A stretch of 64,000 nt of DNA, from positions 31,906 to 95,905 of the forward strand of contig NZ_JAMQCO010000011.1 of assembly GCF_023702225.1 (NCBI RefSeq). Reading direction: 5' to 3'. Below, in pieces: positions 61,083 through 64,000 of this stretch. The notes beneath the pieces are model-generated. The model was not told the DNA's origin. It made no database searches and saw nothing but the letters and a program-made list of their open reading frames with translations. The translations under genes were made by a program, and so were the position numbers. This stretch comes from Aureimonas altamirensis. GTDB taxonomy: Bacteria > Pseudomonadota > Alphaproteobacteria > Rhizobiales > Rhizobiaceae. The stretch's first letter is position 1; each line of letters starts with the position of its first letter.

Positions 61083-64000
61083 ATGCGCGCTCGTCTTATA
61101 CGAACCGGGCTCCTGACCGCCCTGGCGTCACTTGTGCTTACGTTGCAAGCGCATCCGCAGTCTCAGCAACAGTCGTCTACTACGGCCGGTCGTATTCTGA
61201 GGGCGGATATTGTCGCCTTCGACCAACCGCTCGTGTATAATCGCTTCGGCTCCTTCAACCCGTTCGGGATGATCTTTGCGCTTGGCCGCGACGTTGCTTC
61301 ATCCGAGCAAGGGGTGGCGCCGGTGCGTGCCCACACGGCAGAGGCCTGCGCCGGCCTGACCGGGGCCGAGGGCATCGACACACCGGTGGCCGACCGGGTG
61401 CGGGCCGGCAGCGGCGGCCAGGCGCTGGTGCCCGGCAAAGTCCGCCTCAAGGATTGCAAGCGCGCCCGCCCGCTGGTGCTGCGCGCCAATGTGGGCGACA
61501 CGCTGGAAATCACCGTCACAAACCTGCTGCGCCCGCGCCTGCCCGGCCTGACCAGGGATTTCTGCCGCCAGGGCAACCCGGCCTTTGCCGTGCAGCCGGG
61601 CGCGCCGACCGCCCCATACGCCTATCTGTGCGCCGGTGATGGCGAGCATGACCCGCTGGGCGCCGAGATCGCCGACCCCGAGGCCGCGCCCGAGCCGCCG
61701 GAGCCGCCCGAGGGCGGCCTGAACTATGACTGGCCGGCGACGCGCAATCTTTCATTCGTCATTCCGGGGCTCGAGCTTGCCGAAGGGTCGCATCCGGCCT
61801 GCCGGGGGCTGGACGCCGTGACGCCCGGCGGCAGCTTCGTCTGCCGCTACGCCATCGAGCGCGAGGGTACGCATCTCTTTTCCAGCTTTGCCGCACCGTC
61901 GGGTGGCGAGGGCGATGCCGGATCGGCGATCCACGGTCTTTTCGGCGCGCTGATCGTCGAGCCGGAGGGCAGCCGCTGGTACCGCAGCCAGGTGACGCAA
62001 ACCGCCTTCGACGCCGTATGGGGCAAGGATGCCGGCCGGGGCAACGGCGCGCGCATCGCCAGCTTCGACTATGAGGCAAGCGTCGCGGGCGTGCCGGTTC
62101 TCAACCTGCTGCAGGAAGGGGCGGGCGGGTTCCGCATCGTCCATGGCGATCTCAACGCCGTGGTGGTGCCACCCCAGGATGCCCCGCACGTGGCCGGCGG
62201 GCTGGATGAAACCGCCATGTATGACGGCGCCGGAAAAGCCTATCGCGAGTTCACCGTCATTTTCCATGACGAGTTGAAGACCTATTACAGCCGTAACTTC
62301 AAGGAGTTGGAGGATTATTCGCAGTTCTCCGGCGTCGGCGACGGCTTCGCCATCAATTACGGCGCCAGCGGCATGGGCTCGCTGCTCTTGGCCAACCGCA
62401 AGGGCATGGGACCGGCCGCCGACTGCGTCGAATGCGTGTATGAGGAGTTCTTCCTGCAATCCTGGGCCAATGGCGACCCGGCCTTGCGCGAGAGCTTTCC
62501 GGACGACCCGTCCAACGTGCACCACTCCTACCTCAATGACCGGGTGGTGTTTCGCAATTTCCATGTCGGCAAGGAAACCCACGTCTTCCACCTGCACGCC
62601 CATCAATGGCTGGCGGGCGACGGCACGATGGCCAGCAACCAGGAATACGGGTCCTATCTCGACTCGCAGACCATCGGCCCCCAGCAGGGCATGACCTACA
62701 AGATCTACAATCCGGCGGCGGCCTACCGGCGCAGCCTGGACGGGGCCGGCGCGCAGGCGCGCGAGCGCCTTGGCTGGTGGTCGGCCCTGGGCTCCGGCAA
62801 TCGCAACCGCACACCCGGCGATTCGATCTTCCACTGCCATCTCTACCCGCATTTCGCGCAGGGCATGTGGGCGTTGTGGCGCGTCCATGACGTGATCGAG
62901 GATGGGTCGCGCAGGTTGCCGGACGGCCAGGCGCACGAGGGCCTTTCGCTGCGCCTTGGCGATGTCGGCCCGGCGCGGCGCGGCACCGACATCGCCACCG
63001 GGGCCCCCGGCCCCGGCACGCCGGTGCCCGGGCTCGTGCCCCTGCCCGAGTATGCGCTGCCGCCGCTGCCCACCTATGGCCAGAAGGGCTTTCCCGGCTA
63101 TCCGTTCTATATCGACGCCGAGCCGGGCCACCGCGTATCGCAGCCACCCATGGACATGGCGCGGGCGGCCGATGGAACGGCGATGGATGGGGGCTTGCCG
63201 CGCCATATCGTCAAATCGGGTGAGCGCTCGATGACCGGCAAGCCGGTGGCCGAGTTGGTCGCCGACATCGGCAAGGAGGCCGCCGGCAAGCTGCTGGTGC
63301 GCCGAGCGCTGGCGCTGGCCGATTTCAGCGTGCATATCGACAAGGCTTTCATCGAAACCAAGGCTCCCGATGGCACGCCGCTCGAACGGCGCGCCATGGC
63401 ATTCCACTCCGGCGGGGAGGGTGTCGACGAGATGCCCTTGCTCAGCGATGCGCGCGGCAACCCGATGACGGCCGTGGAGGGCACCTATGCCAGCCTGCGC
63501 ATCGGCCGCCAGGCGGGCGCGGCGCCGGCGCAGTTGGCCCCGACCGCATCGGTGGCCGATCTGGATCCCGACCCGACGGAAGATCAGCTTGCCGCCCTGG
63601 CCGGCAACGCGCCCTTCCTGGTCAATGGCGCACCGCCCAAGGCGGGAGCCCCGTTTGCCGACCCCTGCGGCGGGCCGAGGGTGCTCAGCCATTATGCGCC
63701 GCCGCTGAGCCCCGGCGCGCTGCTGGACAATGGCGCGCTCAGGCAGATTCCCGACCGGCTGACGCTCGACCCTGCCGCCAACCTGTTCCAGCCCGACCCG
63801 ATGCTGGCGGGCTTTCGCCGCTACGAGGCGTCGGTCGTCGAGCTGGACCTGGTCGTCAACAAGGCGGGCTGGCACGATCCGCAAAGCCGGATCAACGTGC
63901 TGACGGCCGAGGTCGACACCTTCAAGAACAAGGTGCGGGGCGATGCCGAGCCGTTCTTCTTCCGCGCCCATTCGGGCGACTGCATCGAGTTTCGCCACAC
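61083..64000 (+). CDS. giant multicopper oxidase, MnxG-like (candidate Mn(II) oxidase), cut by window end
   Basis: At least 972 codons are open to the right edge with no stop, so the protein is far longer than laccases or CueO (about 500 aa). Signal peptide MRARLIRTGLLTALASLVLT. Copper motifs: His500-x2-His503-x-His505-x-His507 in HVFHLHAHQW, and His584-Cys585-His586-x3-His590-x4-Met595 in HCHLYPHFAQGMW (T1 ligands Cys585, His590, Met595). SGDCIEFRH appears at the very end. Size and motif placement in the first half match the MnxG family of Mn oxidases rather than bilirubin oxidase-like proteins. Exported. ATG at 61083; codon use of the first 70 residues is less GC-rich than the rest. Confidence 0.82.
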   Translation, partial: MRARLIRTGLLTALASLVLTLQAHPQSQQQSSTTAGRILRADIVAFDQPLVYNRFGSFNPFGMIFALGRDVASSEQGVAPVRAHTAEACAGLTGAEGIDTPVADRVRAGSGGQALVPGKVRLKDCKRARPLVLRANVGDTLEITVTNLLRPRLPGLTRDFCRQGNPAFAVQPGAPTAPYAYLCAGDGEHDPLGAEIADPEAAPEPPEPPEGGLNYDWPATRNLSFVIPGLELAEGSHPACRGLDAVTPGGSFVCRYAIEREGTHLFSSFAAPSGGEGDAGSAIHGLFGALIVEPEGSRWYRSQVTQTAFDAVWGKDAGRGNGARIASFDYEASVAGVPVLNLLQEGAGGFRIVHGDLNAVVVPPQDAPHVAGGLDETAMYDGAGKAYREFTVIFHDELKTYYSRNFKELEDYSQFSGVGDGFAINYGASGMGSLLLANRKGMGPAADCVECVYEEFFLQSWANGDPALRESFPDDPSNVHHSYLNDRVVFRNFHVGKETHVFHLHAHQWLAGDGTMASNQEYGSYLDSQTIGPQQGMTYKIYNPAAAYRRSLDGAGAQARERLGWWSALGSGNRNRTPGDSIFHCHLYPHFAQGMWALWRVHDVIEDGSRRLPDGQAHEGLSLRLGDVGPARRGTDIATGAPGPGTPVPGLVPLPEYALPPLPTYGQKGFPGYPFYIDAEPGHRVSQPPMDMARAADGTAMDGGLPRHIVKSGERSMTGKPVAELVADIGKEAAGKLLVRRALALADFSVHIDKAFIETKAPDGTPLERRAMAFHSGGEGVDEMPLLSDARGNPMTAVEGTYASLRIGRQAGAAPAQLAPTASVADLDPDPTEDQLAALAGNAPFLVNGAPPKAGAPFADPCGGPRVLSHYAPPLSPGALLDNGALRQIPDRLTLDPAANLFQPDPMLAGFRRYEASVVELDLVVNKAGWHDPQSRINVLTAEVDTFKNKVRGDAEPFFFRAHSGDCIEFRH

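Overview
The window is GC-rich chromosome of a versatile, heterotrophic alphaproteobacterium. The gene families (FCD GntR and LysR regulators, many ABC and TRAP solute uptake systems, a pca/qui aromatic cluster, Kup, a DUF1028/RidA cluster) and the tight operons fit the order Hyphomicrobiales. That placement is inferred from gene content only; no rRNA, tRNA or other marker is present. There is no CRISPR array and no intact mobile element. The left edge carries only the N-terminal remnant of a phage-type integrase.

Layout. 1-3000: integrase remnant, a LysR regulator divergent from an EamA exporter, a GreA-family factor and a possibly broken DUF6894 gene; this part looks like accessory DNA. 3031-9857: one plus-strand operon holding a thioredoxin-fold protein, an AprA/fumarate-reductase-like flavoprotein, a 2[4Fe-4S] ferredoxin, a sulfonate/nitrate-type ABC importer and an MFS exporter. 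10151: cold-shock protein. 21009 down to 10525: a long minus-strand catabolic operon (FMN-dependent hydroxyacid oxidase, LivKHMGF importer, SDR, zinc alcohol dehydrogenase, exported metallo-beta-lactamase-fold protein, aldehyde dehydrogenase), with a LysR gene divergent from it. 22342-28683: TRAP importer, Asp/Glu-racemase-family enzyme, flavin monooxygenase, a type II dehydroquinase-like protein lacking the catalytic arginine, and a D-2-hydroxyacid dehydrogenase. 28893-37064: polyamine-type ABC importer, quinone oxidoreductase, RidA, DUF1028 protein, LysR and an M20 deacylase.

48383 down to 37006 is the best understood part: a minus-strand operon of twelve genes (TRAP importer, aroQ, quiC, pcaL, pcaH, pcaG, pcaI, pcaJ, pcaF, pcaB) which, with the divergent shikimate/quinate dehydrogenase at 49878, gives a complete route from quinate or shikimate through 3-dehydroshikimate and protocatechuate to succinyl-CoA and acetyl-CoA. 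Two tandem FCD-GntR regulators sit divergently, and a near-perfect 26-bp palindrome lies in the shared control region. Next comes a saccharopine-dehydrogenase-like protein with a TetR regulator, preceded by a striking 42-bp nested palindrome over a plausible promoter.

52411-60660 is mostly housekeeping or signalling: PAS-GGDEF-EAL protein, Kup, ThiD, a serine hydrolase, a SleB-like cell-wall hydrolase lipoprotein and a ketoglutarate-semialdehyde-type dehydrogenase. From 61083 a very large multicopper oxidase of the MnxG type (candidate Mn(II) oxidase) runs off the right edge with at least 972 codons. The items most worth follow-up are this oxidase, the AprAB-like redox pair inside an ABC-uptake operon, the catalytically altered dehydroquinase paralogue and the two palindromic operators.
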